A DNA stretch of 64,000 nt from Stichopus chloronotus (GCA_021234535.1 CM037843.1:9360979-9424978), one strand, 5' to 3'; positions 12,939 through 26,100 are shown, counted from the first letter of the stretch. Made by a program: numbers and translations. The notes: a model not told the origin generated them from the sequence alone.

Positions 12939-13523
12939 GTATGTTAATAATACAAATATATTCATAGTTGCAATACGATAGCCTGATTGGATCTCACGTG
13001 TACACACGTCTCACATACAAGTAAGAAATAGTTGCTTGAAATATTTATTTTTTTCATATGGTAGTAGTTTTCCAAAGAAGCTTTTAGCCCAGTATTGAAA
13101 GGCATAACTGTAACTTAGAAGGTAATATTTAACACAATGCTGTTGCCTTAAATTTCACTTGTCACAGCTTTTATGTCATTTGGAATAGTGTTTCCTCACA
13201 TGTTGACACTGGTTTTGTGAAAATTGTAAAAGTTAGAAATAATAACTATACCTCACTCTCCTCTCACAGAATTGGCTTGATATCCTCCTTATGATTTGGT
13301 CCACTTGGCCATAGAACTAACCCTACTGTTGTTTAATATAGAGCTCTCGACTGACGTTTTTCCTGTAAAATTAGATGACCAAAGTATTAGCTAAACTAAT
13401 CTTTTTAAATGATCTCTACCACTTTATGAGGACATCATTAAAATATGGACACTGTGCGTATCGCCTTAACAGATGTTAAATATTAACAAAAAGATGGAAC
13501 ATATTTTTTTTAATTTTCTGCAG

Positions 13524-13629
13524 GGACTGCAACGCCGTCTATTAGTCCACCAACTGCACTCTGTTTTTCTTCTGACGGTACCATGATATACGAAATCGGT
13601 GAAAAAGCTCAATTTGGATGTGAACAATG
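13524..13629 (+). CDS. Cassette 1, exon I: VWC-like first half
   Basis: Phase 1 to 2, 106 nt, after ttctgcag and before gtaact. A Pro-rich start (TPSISPPTAL) leads to CFSSDGTMIYEIGE and FGCEQ with a split Cys. Confidence 0.88.
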
Positions 13630-13963
13630 GTAACTCTTAATGGAACGATGATTAAAAGATAGCCTTTCAGCTTTTGAAACTAGGCAAAGCTTCCATATTT
13701 GTATTCATTTTGTTATGCATATTTGTGTGTCGTGAGTTGTCTGTAACAGAAGTAAGGGAACGTTATATATATAGGCTCATATAACCTATCCGTCAGGGAC
13801 ATACATGAAGACGTGAGTTAGTTTCTATCAGTATGTCAAGTAATTCCTTCTTCCCAGATCCTAGGTGTCATATGAGAAGGGATCATAGCTCAACTTGAAA
13901 TTCATTGTAGCATATACTTCAATTTTATAGAAGGAAGATTTTGTCCTTTTTGTTTTTGAACAG

Positions 13964-14019
13964 CGTTTGCAGCATTCTATCAGAAACGACATATTGGGAT
14001 TGTACTAACATTTGTCAAG
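13964..14019 (+). CDS. Cassette 1, exon J: VWC-like second half
   Basis: Phase 2 to 1, 56 nt, after tgaacag and before gtgagt. Reads CVCSILSETTYWDCTNICQ. It joins in phase to exon A of cassette 2, so two VWC-like modules are adjacent at each cassette border. Confidence 0.88.
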
Positions 14020-14840
14020 GTGAGTTGACCTATGCAAGATGCTCGTTATGTGTACATGGTGTGCATTGACATAGGTTTCAGTAATATTCATATTTAAGAC
14101 AATATGCATGTATTTCAGTGTTTGATGTCTGACGGTGGGGTATGGCTTCGGTTGCCTAGGAGATTCTTTTCTTCTTTTGTCTTAAACATCACTGTTGTCT
14201 GTTTAACTCAGATGAGGTGTCCTACGCGGGTTATCAAGTTTATGAGGAATGATAGACGGATTTCCTTGAAAGTTTAAAATATAACCATTCAATTTTAAGA
14301 CATTTTACGTTGCCCTTTCCAGCACATACATCCTTTCAAATGTGCCACGTCTCTCCCTACGTCCGTGACCATCAGATGTGCCATGTTTGTCTTCAAATCT
14401 TTAAACAGATGAAATATTGAAGTTATTAGTGACAACAAATCTTGTGATACGTCACTCCATTAAACTAAAATCTTGTTACTCAACTCTAAAAAGGAGTTCA
14501 GCTCATGGTGAATTCAACGTAGGCAAATGATCATTGAGTGCTGGTGGATTCTGTTCAAAAATACATTTGATGAAACTGTGAAATTTGCTTTCGTTGCATG
14601 CTAAATGTTCTGTGTATTGTGTGTGTTTTTTTTTTTTTTGTAGTATTTTTACCATTTCTGGAATTTCTGTTCTTCTAATGTTCGAAGTTAAATCATTCTT
14701 TCTTATTCAAAGTTCCTTCGCCACTAGAATATCAAACGAATTTTGAATACTAGACAAGTACATATTTGGTGAGGTGGATTGGGTTGCTCCTCTGATCTTT
14801 TGGGCTGATGCCCTGAACATCTCTTCTATTTCTTTTTTAG

Positions 14841-14955
14841 AAACAACTTTTGCTCCAACATCAGCGTCAATGAAGACTCAAATTTCCTGTACGTTTGGTA
14901 CTGGTGAAGAAATATACGAAGATGGGGACTGGTTTAAATCTGGATGTGGAAACTG
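14841..14955 (+). CDS. Cassette 2, exon A: VWC-like first half
   Basis: 115 nt, phase 1 to 2, after tcttttttag. Linker TTFAPTSASMKTQI, then SCTFGTGEEIYEDGDWF and KSGCGN. Confidence 0.9.
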
Positions 14956-15405
14956 GTGAGTTTGCCATTACATCTAGGATGTGTCTAAAAATCACCTATG
15001 TAACGTAGTCCCCTATGTAATAGTAGATTTGTTTGCTGCTGCTCAATGAGTTTGCCACCTTTAAAAGTTTCATATTAAATATTCATTTTTCGCAAATTAG
15101 CAGCACACTATAAATGGCATTTGAAACACCAATTTCGTAAATTACAAAATAGCACAGAACTTTCACCATCGTGTTACCAAACACATATTACAAAGATGAC
15201 ACTCAGCTGACAGCTAGTTGAAAAGAATAATATACTTAAATAGAATACGAAAATAAATTCGGTCTTTAGACTTTACTTTGATTTGTTGGTTGTTGCTTTG
15301 TCTTTTCATCAGATAGTTAAAACATTTATACTTGAGTTGTAAGTTTAGAGTTAGTTCAGAGCACAATGCAATCTTAATATTCAGTCATGTTTCTTTGTTT
15401 TGTAG

Positions 15406-15452
15406 TGTCTGCAGCAATGGGAGTATACAATGTTATGGAGGACAATGCCCAG
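15406..15452 (+). CDS. Cassette 2, exon B: VWC-like second half
   Basis: 47 nt, phase 2 to 1. Reads CVCSNGSIQCYGGQCP; donor is gttagt, shared with cassette 4. Confidence 0.9.
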
Positions 15453-16069
15453 GTTAGTGAGTTATTAACTTCAGGAACGTATACTTATTCGCAAATAACA
15501 ATCGTTTTATGATTCATGTTGCCATTCGTTTGTGAAATAGTATCCAATATTTTTCAGTTCTGTGTTACTTTAGACCGATACACAACGGATCACATTCAGT
15601 CTGACTGCAAACCTTGCGACGCATTATGTTGTTAGATTGCAAAGAACATCGGATGACTCTGAACTGTGTATTTCATGTTACTTGTACTTTAAGAATGCTA
15701 ATGAGGGGTGTTGCTGTAGTAAGTGATAGTAAGAGACATATCAGGACCCTTTGGTTCTCCTGCAAATGGTTAGGTAATATGCGTGTCTTGCCTACATTGT
15801 ACAATTAAATTTTGAACTTGAATTGAAATGAACAACATGTGTTGTGTCTTCTCACATTTAGCTGTGGAACCTTAATTTAAATTCTACTAACTTTAAGATT
15901 CTCCAACGGTTTCCTCGAGCAGTATGAACTTTAAAACTATTAATGTTCACAAATTGTAGGATCATGCCACGTTATTGATCCACTGAACACTGAACTAAAT
16001 GTGAAGGTGCATAGTTACGTGTTAATAGCATCACGTCATTTTATACCGTCATTTTTATTCATTTTGCAG

Positions 16070-16153
16070 ATCTAATTTGTGTGGACGGCATCAGTATTAC
16101 GCTTAAGTTCTGTGAGAAAGATTCCGTCTGTTACACAAAGGAAACCTTTCTGC
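16070..16153 (+). CDS. Cassette 2, exon C: LU-like first half
   Basis: 84 nt, phase 1-1, after cattttgcag. Reads DLICVDGISITLKFC and EKDSVCYTKETFL. Confidence 0.88.
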
Positions 16154-16732
16154 GTAAGTGCTAGTTGGTGGCCAACATGTAGAATATTGCATTTAATATG
16201 TGCCCTTCTCTTATTTTAAATATATGAGTAGACTAACGCCATGATGTACACACAAATTAGCAGTGATTTCAATTGATACATGTTCTTTTTCTTCCCTTTT
16301 GGTAGAGTTCACTACTTTCAACTTGCTTTCAGTTAAGTTTTCTCAAGTGGATCTAACGTACGAAATTTCATTTTCGAAACTGATGAAAACCATCAGGCAT
16401 AATCAAAGGCATACCAATTGGATTCCACAAACTGCATCTCAATCAATTTCTAAAAGATACATTATGAGCTTTATGAAATTGAATGCTTAGAAATCTGAAT
16501 GACGCCTTGTACTGGGACCCCAGTAACAATAGCCACTAAGGTTGATCAGGAACCTCCAACACTTGCGTCCTTAATTTACCATTATGTCACCTTAAATCAT
16601 GCCCAATACTTTATCACGGTTCAGCTGAACAGATTTTGATAAACTTTGCTGTTTCCCTCCATAATACAGTTTGTAGGTCGGCTTGTGTAATGGCTGCAAA
16701 TATCACACTACATATTAATAATTTATCAACAG

Positions 16733-16873
16733 CATTTACAGCAGGCTTCGTATACGAGAGACGTTGCCTTTTAAGATCTGATTGGCAGTATGGTAATGAC
16801 AGCATCTCTGAAGATGGCTCAGAATATATTTGTAGTGACAGCCTATGTAATTATCCTCAACCGTCTACACAAG
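16733..16873 (+). CDS. Cassette 2, exon D: LU-like second half
   Basis: 141 nt, phase 1-1. Reads FTAGFVYERRCLLRSDWQ and ICSDSLCNYPQ. The alternative upstream acceptor of cassettes 1 and 3 (gcag before ATATCAG) has mutated to gcaa here, which supports the atcaacag acceptor. Confidence 0.88.
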
Positions 16874-17049
16874 GTAAGAATCACTGCTGACAGAATACAA
16901 GCTCAATAAACTACTAAACGACTACTAACACAAAATTATTTTTGGGAATGAACTAATCTTATTGTTATTTTGTTTCTTTGGATAAGAGCTTCATTTGCCT
17001 TCTCCTTCTTTTATATTTTCTCCCAAACCTTAATATTGTCCTAGTATAT

Positions 17050-18720
17050 AGAGCGAAAGTTAGGCATGTCGAATACACTAGCCTTTCCAGGATTCTTCAA
17101 ACGTTCCAAACGTGAATGATCGACTAGTCGAAGGAAAAACACAGAACAAAGGGGACCAAGATGTCCGGGATGGGAGAAACACATTTCACATAAGAGGATT
17201 TTATAGGAGGCAAAAACTACTTCAGAAAAGTGATTTTTCAGTATCTAAGAGGAGCGCCACATCGGCTCTCGAGTAGCGCAAGGAAAACTGTTTGACAAAA
17301 GTGCTTGCCAGATTGCCAAAAATGGCACTTTCTTTCCATGTCAAACTTTATTCAAGAGGATTTTTACGAGGGTGAGGAGCAACTTACATGGTTATCCAAG
17401 CTCCAGCGAATGCAGGATTTTGCCAAGGATTTTCCACTTGAAACAATATTGGGTGAGTGCCACCATCACCCCAGATGGTAAAGACAAAACGGCACTTCCC
17501 GGGTGTTCCAAGCTACATGTATCCAGCTTTGAAGTAAGGATCCCAATTTCTGTAATTTCTCAGGTAATGAAATGAAAATCAGTCTATGAAAATGGCAATG
17601 TATATCAAATTGGTTGATAGATGCAGATCCAGACATTTCGAAAAGAGGATAAGGGTGAATTTAGAGATTAAGGGAGGTAGCAGAGAAGCTGTGACAAGCC
17701 TATTTCAGCGTAAAGTCATCATCGATTGGAGGTAATCGCACAAAAATTAAATAAAATAACTCCATATATCGCCGAAAGTTACTCAAGTAAAATTATTTTC
17801 TGGCAATGGTGTGGTCACTATTTTTATGAAAAATTGTTCCCTTAATGTTATGAGAATTGTTCTGCAGTTTTCTTTAAAATCTTCAAATGTAGCTAGAATT
17901 TTATTTCCTGGGTGAGGGGCTGAAACATGAATGAGGGAGTCAAGTTAATTTAAAACATACTTGCAGTGTGACAAGAAATACAGGGTGCCTCTGCTTCCGT
18001 TGGGCACCCAGTATTTGGGCTAGACAGGAGGGACAGAACTGCATGGGTACTATGTAACATGAGCGCCACCATCAGTTGGCACTTAGCGTACCGAACATTA
18101 TTACCAAAATTACTGCTTACAAGTCCGGAAAGCACTCTTCCCATGCATTGAGATAACATTTTAAGAATTCGAATTGTACTCTACAAAAAATTCTTATAGC
18201 CAATGGTAACGCCATGGTAACAGGGTATACCACACCAGATTGCACCCCAGTATGTGTTCCCAATTGGGCTCAAGTTACCTCTCATTTGACCGGTTTACAC
18301 TTGGCTAGCGGAAACATGCAGTTAAAGTAACGATGATGAAATCCATACTAATTTTAGTAGTCTCTTAAAAATATCTGGGTATTGTGTCGCTTCGTTACGT
18401 GAGATAGTATTCAACTAACCTACCCACAATTTTCGTTTGGTTTATGAACGTAGGCCTACATGTCTATCCGTGTACCTTGAAGTGCAAGCCGGCAGGGTAT
18501 AGACATGAAATGCATATAACATCATGGGGCCAGTCTAAGCCACCTAACAAAAATAAAGCATATACCTTCAACAGCTATCCTACGGAGAATAATTCACAGA
18601 CATAACTCGCCGGACTTTCGAGTCTGTCACCCCGTGCACTTGCTGCCGGCAATCATAAAGTATTGGGTACTACATTCTATTTCTTACATATATTTAGTGG
18701 ATGAACACCTGGGTACTACC
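17050..18720. repeat. Dispersed repeat insert in the D-E intron of cassette 2
   Basis: This stretch has a diverged counterpart in cassette 3 (26.4-28.1 kb) and none in cassettes 1 and 4. Shared landmarks include the stem-like GGAGCGCCAC near 17251 and again at 18060, and caccatcagttggc. The landmark recurs several hundred bases apart, so the insert may itself be a short tandem array. No coding content is seen. Confidence 0.6.
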
Positions 18721-18729
18721 CACTCGTGT

Positions 18730-18743
18730 CCCCCCCCCCCCCC
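18730..18743. repeat. Poly-C run
   Basis: Fourteen C in a row at the right end of the cassette 2 insert. Confidence 0.85.
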
Positions 18744-18814
18744 ACCTTCCGTCTATGCTATAGGTCACATACATGGGTAAATGTAGGTCTACCGAGACTG
18801 TATATTGTAAACGT

Positions 18815-18872
18815 AATATATATCTATATTTGTATATATATATATATTTGTATATATATATCTATATTTGTT
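18815..18872. repeat. TATATC/TATATT microsatellite
   Basis: Alternating tatatata and tatatttg units just 5' of exon E of cassette 2. Confidence 0.75.
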
Positions 18873-18931
18873 ATTGTTAACTTTGGATTAAGGGTTGTGT
18901 GTAAACAAACCATTACTTTTAATTATTACAG

Positions 18932-19001
18932 AGGATTGCGAGTACAACGGTGAAAGATACGCCTATCTTGAGATGTACTTCCCCGATGAGTGTAACTCAT
19001 G
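18932..19001 (+). CDS. Cassette 2, exon E: VWC-like first half
   Basis: 70 nt, phase 1 to 2, after attattacag and before gtatgt. Reads EDCEYNGERYAYLEMYF, then PDECNS. One residue differs from cassettes 1 and 3 (Arg for Thr). Confidence 0.9.
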
Positions 19002-20157
19002 GTATGTTAAAAGATCTATTGTAACTGTCTTCCAAATGGAATCTTATTACAGCTGTAATGGGAAATCAAATCGTATCCACTAATCAGCAACAGATGCAAG
19101 ACATGCCAGACTTCCTCCATCATTGAGTTATCCACTATTTTGAACAACGCTCTTGAGACAACATTTCATAATGTCCTCACATGTCATCGTTGAGACTATT
19201 GATCCTCCGTCCATGATCCAAACAAAGACGGCTAGGAGTTAATCTTTGTGAAGTTGTTAAAAGCTATACCATACGATAATGTGCGATTGTAGAAAATCGT
19301 GTAAGATCAGACAAGTACTTTAGCACTGTAATTCTCTCGATTATTGTTCGAGACAGTTTCATAAACAATTCGTAATCATTTCATGCTGATATTTGATGAA
19401 AAAAAAACAGTTTTGTTGTCCCTTGTCTCTGAGTTAATCCTACGTCATAGACTCCGTCAACCTATTCAAAACTATTATCGGTTTCAAACGATCCGTATCC
19501 ACACAGGAATACTCGGGGCAGATTGAAAGTTCCTGGCATGTAGTTTCCTATTTTTAGGGCTTTTTGAGAGTATTTTGAATACTACCAGGGCCCATTCCGT
19601 TAACAAATCCTTACTTCCACTCATCGTGCTATGGTATAAACTGTACAAAACGTCAATACATTTTAATTTACTACACCTTAATTATCTACTTCTGTCGCAT
19701 TATTTCCTCAACATTGGACAGATTAGCGGGACATATTTACACCCAATTTTATTCTGATTAATTTCATAGACATCATTGTATGGAGTGGCCAGGGTGGCCA
19801 GACAACTTAACAGAACTTGACAGAAACTACGTATTAAATGTCTTGCATTTAACCCGAATACTAGAATGTCATCTGAAGTGACATGAAAATGATTGACATC
19901 TCGCAATGAAGTGTTTTAAAGGTTTTTAAACGTTTGAGCATTACAAATAATCATTTTCTAGATCAATATCGAATGGAATTATGCATGCAACATCTTTCAA
20001 AACCAGTTAACTCCATAAACATTAATTCATCATAATAGTAATATTTAGTTTCGGAAATTTAGTGCAGGTTTAGGGTAATTATGAAACAAAGTTTCACCAA
20101 TTATCTCAAAAGATGTCCTATTAAAAAATTTTTTCTTCTCTTCTTTTGATGCTGCAG

Positions 20158-20201
20158 CACATGTGTTGATGGGAATTTTCACTGTACTGACGTGCCATGC
20201 A
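20158..20201 (+). CDS. Cassette 2, exon F: VWC-like second half
   Basis: 44 nt, phase 2 to 1, after gctgcag; the split Cys is TG|C here and TG|T in the other copies. Protein identical to cassette 1 (CTCVDGNFHCTDVPC). Confidence 0.9.
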
Positions 20202-20671
20202 GTAAGTGCCATCATAAGTTTCAATTATTGTTCCTTTCAACCAGTTCAACAAACTGTACTAGGTTATCGATAAGAAGTAATCCATATTGATACAAGAAAA
20301 AGACAATTTAGAAAATGATCACTAACGGAAATCTTTAGACGTTACCTTTAACTCACACGTATGTGAAAATACCTCCTGATCCTATCATTACCTAAACATG
20401 TAAGTAACAACAAAGTATTATCCTCCCACAGTATACTTATGTGATACATAAGATTATTTCATTCTGGATCTAAACCTTTCCATGTAAGTCCTCTGTTGCA
20501 AAATATGTGTTAGTCAATTAGAGTCCCCTTTCAGATCAAACAACGTGACACTGGTTTTCGGATTACACTTCACAATGTTGAAGTAATTTTACAACTAATA
20601 TGATGGGTCTTTGTTTGGTGATTGTGGTAAATCGACTTGAGACACTGATGTGATCTCTTATTGTCTTCCAG

Positions 20672-20791
20672 ATGGCCCGTTCTGTTCGGTATACTCAGAC
20701 AATCTGTTGATTCCCTCTTCGCCCAGAAACGTCACCTGTAGGTACGACGAGGTTTGTGCCAATGCAACTGATGTTTTGTACAGAACTGGAG
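20672..20791 (+). CDS. Cassette 2, exon G: second LU-like module, first half (GC donor)
   Basis: 120 nt, phase 1-1, after gtcttccag. Reads GPFCSVYSDNLLIPSSP, NVTCRYDEVCANATDV. The donor is GAG|GCAAGT in place of GT, an otherwise strong match to U1, so this is a candidate GC-AG intron. Confidence 0.87.
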
Positions 20792-21448
20792 GCAAGTTGT
20801 AAATTGCATATTTTAAAATTACCTGAACAAACATTGATTAAGCCAAACACTGTCCCCTACTCTTTTCATCTGATCCGTGATGAGTCAAGTTTTTTTTTTC
20901 TTTTTAACTCTTAGTTTCAACTTATTGTATTAAAGTAATCATTGTATTTAAACAAAAATGTCCTATAATATAATTCAGATTAGGAGCTCTGATTTTCTGC
21001 TTGATTGAAACCTTTCATCTTTATTTCTCCATTGTTTGTATTGTAGACATCATTTGAAACAAATCTGTCTGTTAATATAAAGATTAGGCCATAGACTCTG
21101 TAACGTGATTTGTTACAACATTAATATGTTCCCCAATTCTCACATTGTCCTGAAGGATTTTCAACTCTTGATGGTTGTATTTTGACAATAACTGTAAACA
21201 GTTTAAAGGTCATCTAAAGGGAAGAGCCCTTTTCATTACTGTTATTATAACATTAGATTCGGTTGAAAAAATTAAATCGAAATGAACAATTAAATTTTAG
21301 TCAATTGTTGTTTTAAAAAGTGTGTACCCGTTTACTAGTTTCACACTGAAGAAATGTTTTAAACACTTCGTTCGTGCAAGAACCTTTTGTCGTGTTGTAT
21401 ATGGAGGCCAATGAAACCATTGTTTATGATCACACATTGTCTACACAG

Positions 21449-21580
21449 GAATCGGAGACGCTGGATTTTGCCTTCCTCGGTCCATAGCTCCAGATCTTGG
21501 ACAATGCGTACAGGATAGCACGTTAGTAGATCCCTACGTAAACCTGGGTGTCCGAGCTGTAGAGGTTTGTACAATTGGAG
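21449..21580 (+). CDS. Cassette 2, exon H: second LU-like module, second half
   Basis: 132 nt, phase 1-1. Reads GDAGFCLPRSIAPDLGQC and VRAVEVCTIG. Confidence 0.88.
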
Positions 21581-22219
21581 GTATGTTATTGTTAATTATA
21601 TATTCATTGTTGTTAATCATATATTCAAGTGTGGAAACGTCTCACAATGATTTAGAAAATGACTGTTTATTTATTGTTTTCATACTGTAGTGGTAGTTTT
21701 CAAAAGTACCTGTTTAGCACAGTTTTGAAAGGCATAACTGTAACTTACAACATGTATTCAACGCAATGCCGTTGCAATCAATTTAAGTGGTCACAGCATC
21801 ATGTCATTTGGAATAATACATCCTCACATGTTGACACTTGTTATGTCAAAATTGTAACAGCTACAAAGAATGACTACACATCTTTTGCCTAGTGGAACAC
21901 TTTGACACATTTCAGGGATTGCTCAATGCTCACATGATACCGTCTCCTCTTACACAGCTGGATCGATATCCTCCTTTTGATTTGGTTCACACGGCCATAG
22001 AACTAACCCTACTGTTGCTTAAAACAGAGCTCTCCACTGACGTTTTTCATTCAAATTAAGTGGGCAACGTATTAGTCGAACAAATCTCAGGAGATTTTAA
22101 AATCATCCCTTACCACCTAACGTGGACATCATTAAAATGTTGACACTATACTTATCGCCTTAACAGATATTAAATGTTAACAAAAAGATGGAACACGTTT
22201 TTTTTTAAATTTTCTGCAG

Positions 22220-22325
22220 CGACTGTAACGCCGTCTATTAGTCCACCACCAGCACTCTGTTTTTCTTCCGATGGTACCATGATATACGAAGTCGGTGAAA
22301 GTGTCCAATTTGGATGTGAGCAATG
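22220..22325 (+). CDS. Cassette 2, exon I: VWC-like first half
   Basis: 106 nt, phase 1 to 2, after ttctgcag and before gtatgt. Reads TPSISPPPAL, CFSSDGTMIYEVGE and FGCEQ. Confidence 0.88.
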
Positions 22326-22658
22326 GTATGTAATTCAACAGAACGATGATTCCAAACTAGCCTTTCAGTTCCTCAATTTAGACATAGCTTCCATCGTTGT
22401 ATTCGTTGCACTCTTTATTTTTGTGTTCTTGAGTTTCAGTTACAGAAGTAATTGAACCTACATATAGGCGTATAGAGCTCATCAGTCAGGCATATAGACG
22501 ACGACTTGAGCTAGTCTCTATGAGTGTGTCAAGTAGGTCCTGCTTTCCAGATCGTAGGTATCATTGGAGAGGGGATTCAAATAATGCTCAGCTTGTACAT
22601 TCTGTATAGTATAAACTTCTATTTTATCGAGGAAAGATTTTGTTTTGTTTTTTACCAG

Positions 22659-22705
22659 CGTTTGCAGCGTTCTATCAGACACCACAAATTGGGATTGTAC
22701 TAACA
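22659..22705 (+). CDS. Cassette 2, exon J: VWC-like second half, one-base insertion
   Basis: Starts after tttaccag. Up to the conserved gtgagt donor it is 57 nt against 56 in cassettes 1 and 3, and the extra base puts a TGA at 22711-22713. The same change creates an upstream donor, ACA|GTATGT at 22706. Using it ends the exon at 22705 in phase 1, so the frame is kept and only the last residues with the final Cys are lost. The end given here assumes that donor; the conserved end would be 22715. Confidence 0.6.
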
Positions 22706-23748
22706 GTATGTGAAGGTGAGTAGGCCTCTGGAAGATGCTACTTATGTGTACGTAGCGTGCACTGACATAGGCTTCCTTAACATAATATGTACGACAATAT
22801 ACAGGTATCTAAGTATTGATAGTCCCTCTCAACCTGACGGTAGCGTTGGGGTGTGGCTAAAGTTGCGAGGAGATTATTTTCTTCTTTTGTCTCACACATA
22901 ACTTTGGCCTTTTTGACTGGTTATCAAATTTATGAGGAATGCGAGACGACTTTCCGTACAAAATTAAAATGTAAAGATTCAAGTCTGAGATATTTTACGT
23001 TACTCTTTACAACACATGCATCCTGTCACATGTATGTGTTCACATGTTCTGTTTTCTTGGGTATTCGATTCGTTTGTATATATGCTGTTTTTTCCTTTCC
23101 CTATTCCAAGTTAATTTTGTTTTCCTCCTGTTGTCTTTCTTATCTTCCCTTGTGTGGCAGCCTCTCCATTCACCTAAACCATCAGATGTACCATATTTAG
23201 CATTAAATCTTCAAATAAAAATGAAATGTCTTAAGTCATTGGAGACAATAAATCCTTTTACATGTCACTCCATTAAACTAACATCCTGTTACTTAATTCT
23301 ACAACGAAATTCATTTCATCAGGTTGAATTGAAGTCTGGGTAAGTGATCACATGGTTTCAGTGTAATCTAGTCTGCAGTGAGTTTGATCAAAGTGTGACA
23401 AATTTGATTTCGTTTCATGAAACATGTTCTATGTCTTGTGTTCTTGTTTGACAACAATTTCTACCAATGTTGGAAGTTAACTTACTTTTTGTCAAGAGTA
23501 TAGGATCTTGCTGTAAAAGCCCATTATAATCATTCTCAAATGAAGTCCCACTCTTCAAGTAAACCTGCAGGAAAAACAATTCAAAATAACAGGAGAAGGA
23601 GAAAAGCGAAAAGACATCACCACAGCTACTGTACCTTCGTCACTGGAAGATAAAAGCAATTTTGCATAGGAAACAAATACGTATTTGGTGAGGTTGGCTC
23701 GTTGCAGCCCTAATTTGTCGAAAAGTTGTCTCTTCTGTCCTCTTTTAG

Positions 23749-23863
23749 AAACAACTTTTGCTCCAACATCAGCATCTATGGAGACTTACGTTTCCTGCTC
23801 TTTTGGCACTGGTGGAGAAATACACGAAGATGGAGATTGGTTTAAATCTGGATGTGGAAACTG
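23749..23863 (+). CDS. Cassette 3, exon A: VWC-like first half
   Basis: 115 nt, phase 1 to 2, after ctcttttag. Reads TTFAPTSASMETYV, SCSFGTGGEIHEDGDWF and KSGCGN; closest to the cassette 2 copy. Confidence 0.9.
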
Positions 23864-24320
23864 GTGAGTTTTTCATAAGTGTAGGATGTGTCAAACAACT
23901 TCCATATGTTACATGGTCTCGTCAATGGTACATTTGTTACTGCTCAATGAGTTTGACACTTTTAATAGTTTGAATTCATATTAAATTCACATTTTTCACA
24001 AATGACCAATGCACAATGGGAAACGCCAATTTCTTAAATTGCAAAATAGTAGAGTACTTCCACTACACTGTTACCTAACACATATTACTTTGATAAGGTG
24101 ACATTCAGCTGACTGTTAGTTGAAAAGAATGACATACCTAAATTGAATACGAAATTAAATTAGTCAATAGACTTTACGTTTGTGTTGTTGGTTACGGGGT
24201 TGGCTTTCCTTCAGACAGAATAAAAAATGCAGATACTCGAGATGTAAGTTTAGAGTTAGTTCAAAGAAAAAATGCACTCTTAATGTGTCACGTTTTCTTC
24301 ATGTTTCTTTGGTTTTTTAG

Positions 24321-24367
24321 TGTCTGCAACGATGGAACTATACAATGTTTTAGAGGACAATGCCCAG
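24321..24367 (+). CDS. Cassette 3, exon B: VWC-like second half
   Basis: 47 nt, phase 2 to 1. Reads CVCNDGTIQCFRGQCP. Confidence 0.9.
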
Positions 24368-24983
24368 GTAATTGAGTTATTGACTTCAAGAACGAATAAT
24401 AAGTGACAACAATAATTGTTTAATCATTTACGTTTGCATTCTCATGTGAAATAGTGTATCCAATATTTTTCTGTCCCTTTGCGGTATATTTCACACCGAC
24501 AAACAATGACTTGCAAGTTGATTCTCCCCCACCTCCTATACATACCACAACCGATCAGATCCTGTTTGGCTGCAAACATTGCCAAGCACCACGTTGTCGG
24601 ATTTGTAAGTCTCTTTTTAAGAGCGTCGGATGACTCTTAACTTAATAGCAAGAAACATATCAGGACCCTTTGATTGTCTGTCAAAAGGTTAAATAGTATA
24701 TGTGTCTTCATATCTAGATTGTACTATCATTTTGTTAACTTAACTTTAAATATTCAAGCTAAGTGTCTCTTCTGTCAATGCCCAAACGTATGTGTGAAAT
24801 CTTAATTTAAATCCTCATAATGTGAAGTTTCGTCAATTTTACGTTTGAAACAATTGAAGTTTATAAAGTGTATGGATTTCCCGATTTAACTGTGTCACTG
24901 AACACTGAACTTAATATGTGGCTGCACTTACTTGTAGAAAGCATCACGTCATTTTGGTATGGTCACTTTTATTCATTTTACAG

Positions 24984-25067
24984 ATCTAATTTGTGTGGAC
25001 GGTACCAGTATTACGCTTAAGTTCTGTGAGAAAGATTCCGTCTGTTACACAATGGAGACCTTTCTGC
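24984..25067 (+). CDS. Cassette 3, exon C: LU-like first half
   Basis: 84 nt, phase 1-1, after ttttacag. Reads DLICVDGTSITLKFC and EKDSVCYTMETFL. Confidence 0.88.
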
Positions 25068-26100
25068 GTAAGTGCTAGTCGATGACAAACATATATGATA
25101 TTTCGTTTAATATGTACCCTTCCCTTCTCTTATTTAAAATATATTCCTTGGATGATAATTTCAATACGAAATACATAAAAACAGTAGTTTAGGCCTACAG
25201 TGTAAAATCATAACATTACTTCTCTTGTTAAACCTGTGAAGTTGGTACTGTTAAATTTACCAGCAGAACATAATTCATCATTTCCATGAAAAATTCGGAT
25301 AAGGAATTTCAACTGTCATATTTGTTCACCTAACGTTATTTACTGTTGCTTGCCCTCTTAATATTAAAGGTATAGTGTGGACAGTTTTGCCATTTACTGC
25401 TGTAAGCAGCGATGCGTTCTTGATATAGGAATAGTTTGCCGTTTACTAATCTGCTGTGTTTCTGGGTATAACTTGGTTTACCAGTAACTTGTTTCGCACC
25501 ATTACGAGAATGTTGGAATACATAATAATCTATGGAAAAAAGTCGTTTACCTCGATAAATCACACAAATAAAATAACAAGACTAGAAGGTCAGTAAGCTT
25601 TTATGTGTTATCTATGTATAACACATTTAAACACAAATTAGAAATGATTGCAATTTAAAAATGTTCTCCGTCTTTTTGTCGAATCCTGTACTTATAAGGT
25701 ACGTTTTCAGTTTTTCATGTGGCTTTGACTTAAGCCATCTCCTTTAATTTTCCAAAGTGATGAAAACCATAACCAAGGAATACCAATTGAATACCACGAA
25801 CTATATCCCTCTCAATTTTTCAAGGATAAATTATAAACGTTATGAATTTAAATGATGAGTAGTGCGAATGACACCTTGTACTGGGACGGCAGTAACAATA
25901 GCCACTAACGTTGACCTGGAATCTCTGTTACCTGCGTTTTAAAGTCACCATTGTGTCACTTTACACCATGCAAAACATTACACCCCTGTTACGCTCAACG
26001 GATTTTGACATATTACGCTGTTTCCTTCATAATACAGTTTGTGGGGCGTGTTGTTTCATAACTGCAGATATCAGACTACATATTAATAATTCATTAACAG

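Noticed and set aside
14200..14270. Possible extra exon between J and A (GYQVYEE-like; also near 22918)
   Set aside because: Resembles a VWC start, but a stop follows at once in cassette 1 and there is no good acceptor or donor.
16670..16732. Longer exon D with the upstream acceptor (frame open in cassettes 2 and 3)
   Set aside because: Upstream sequence is not kept in cassettes 1 and 4; the acceptor 141 nt before the donor is the only one common to all four.
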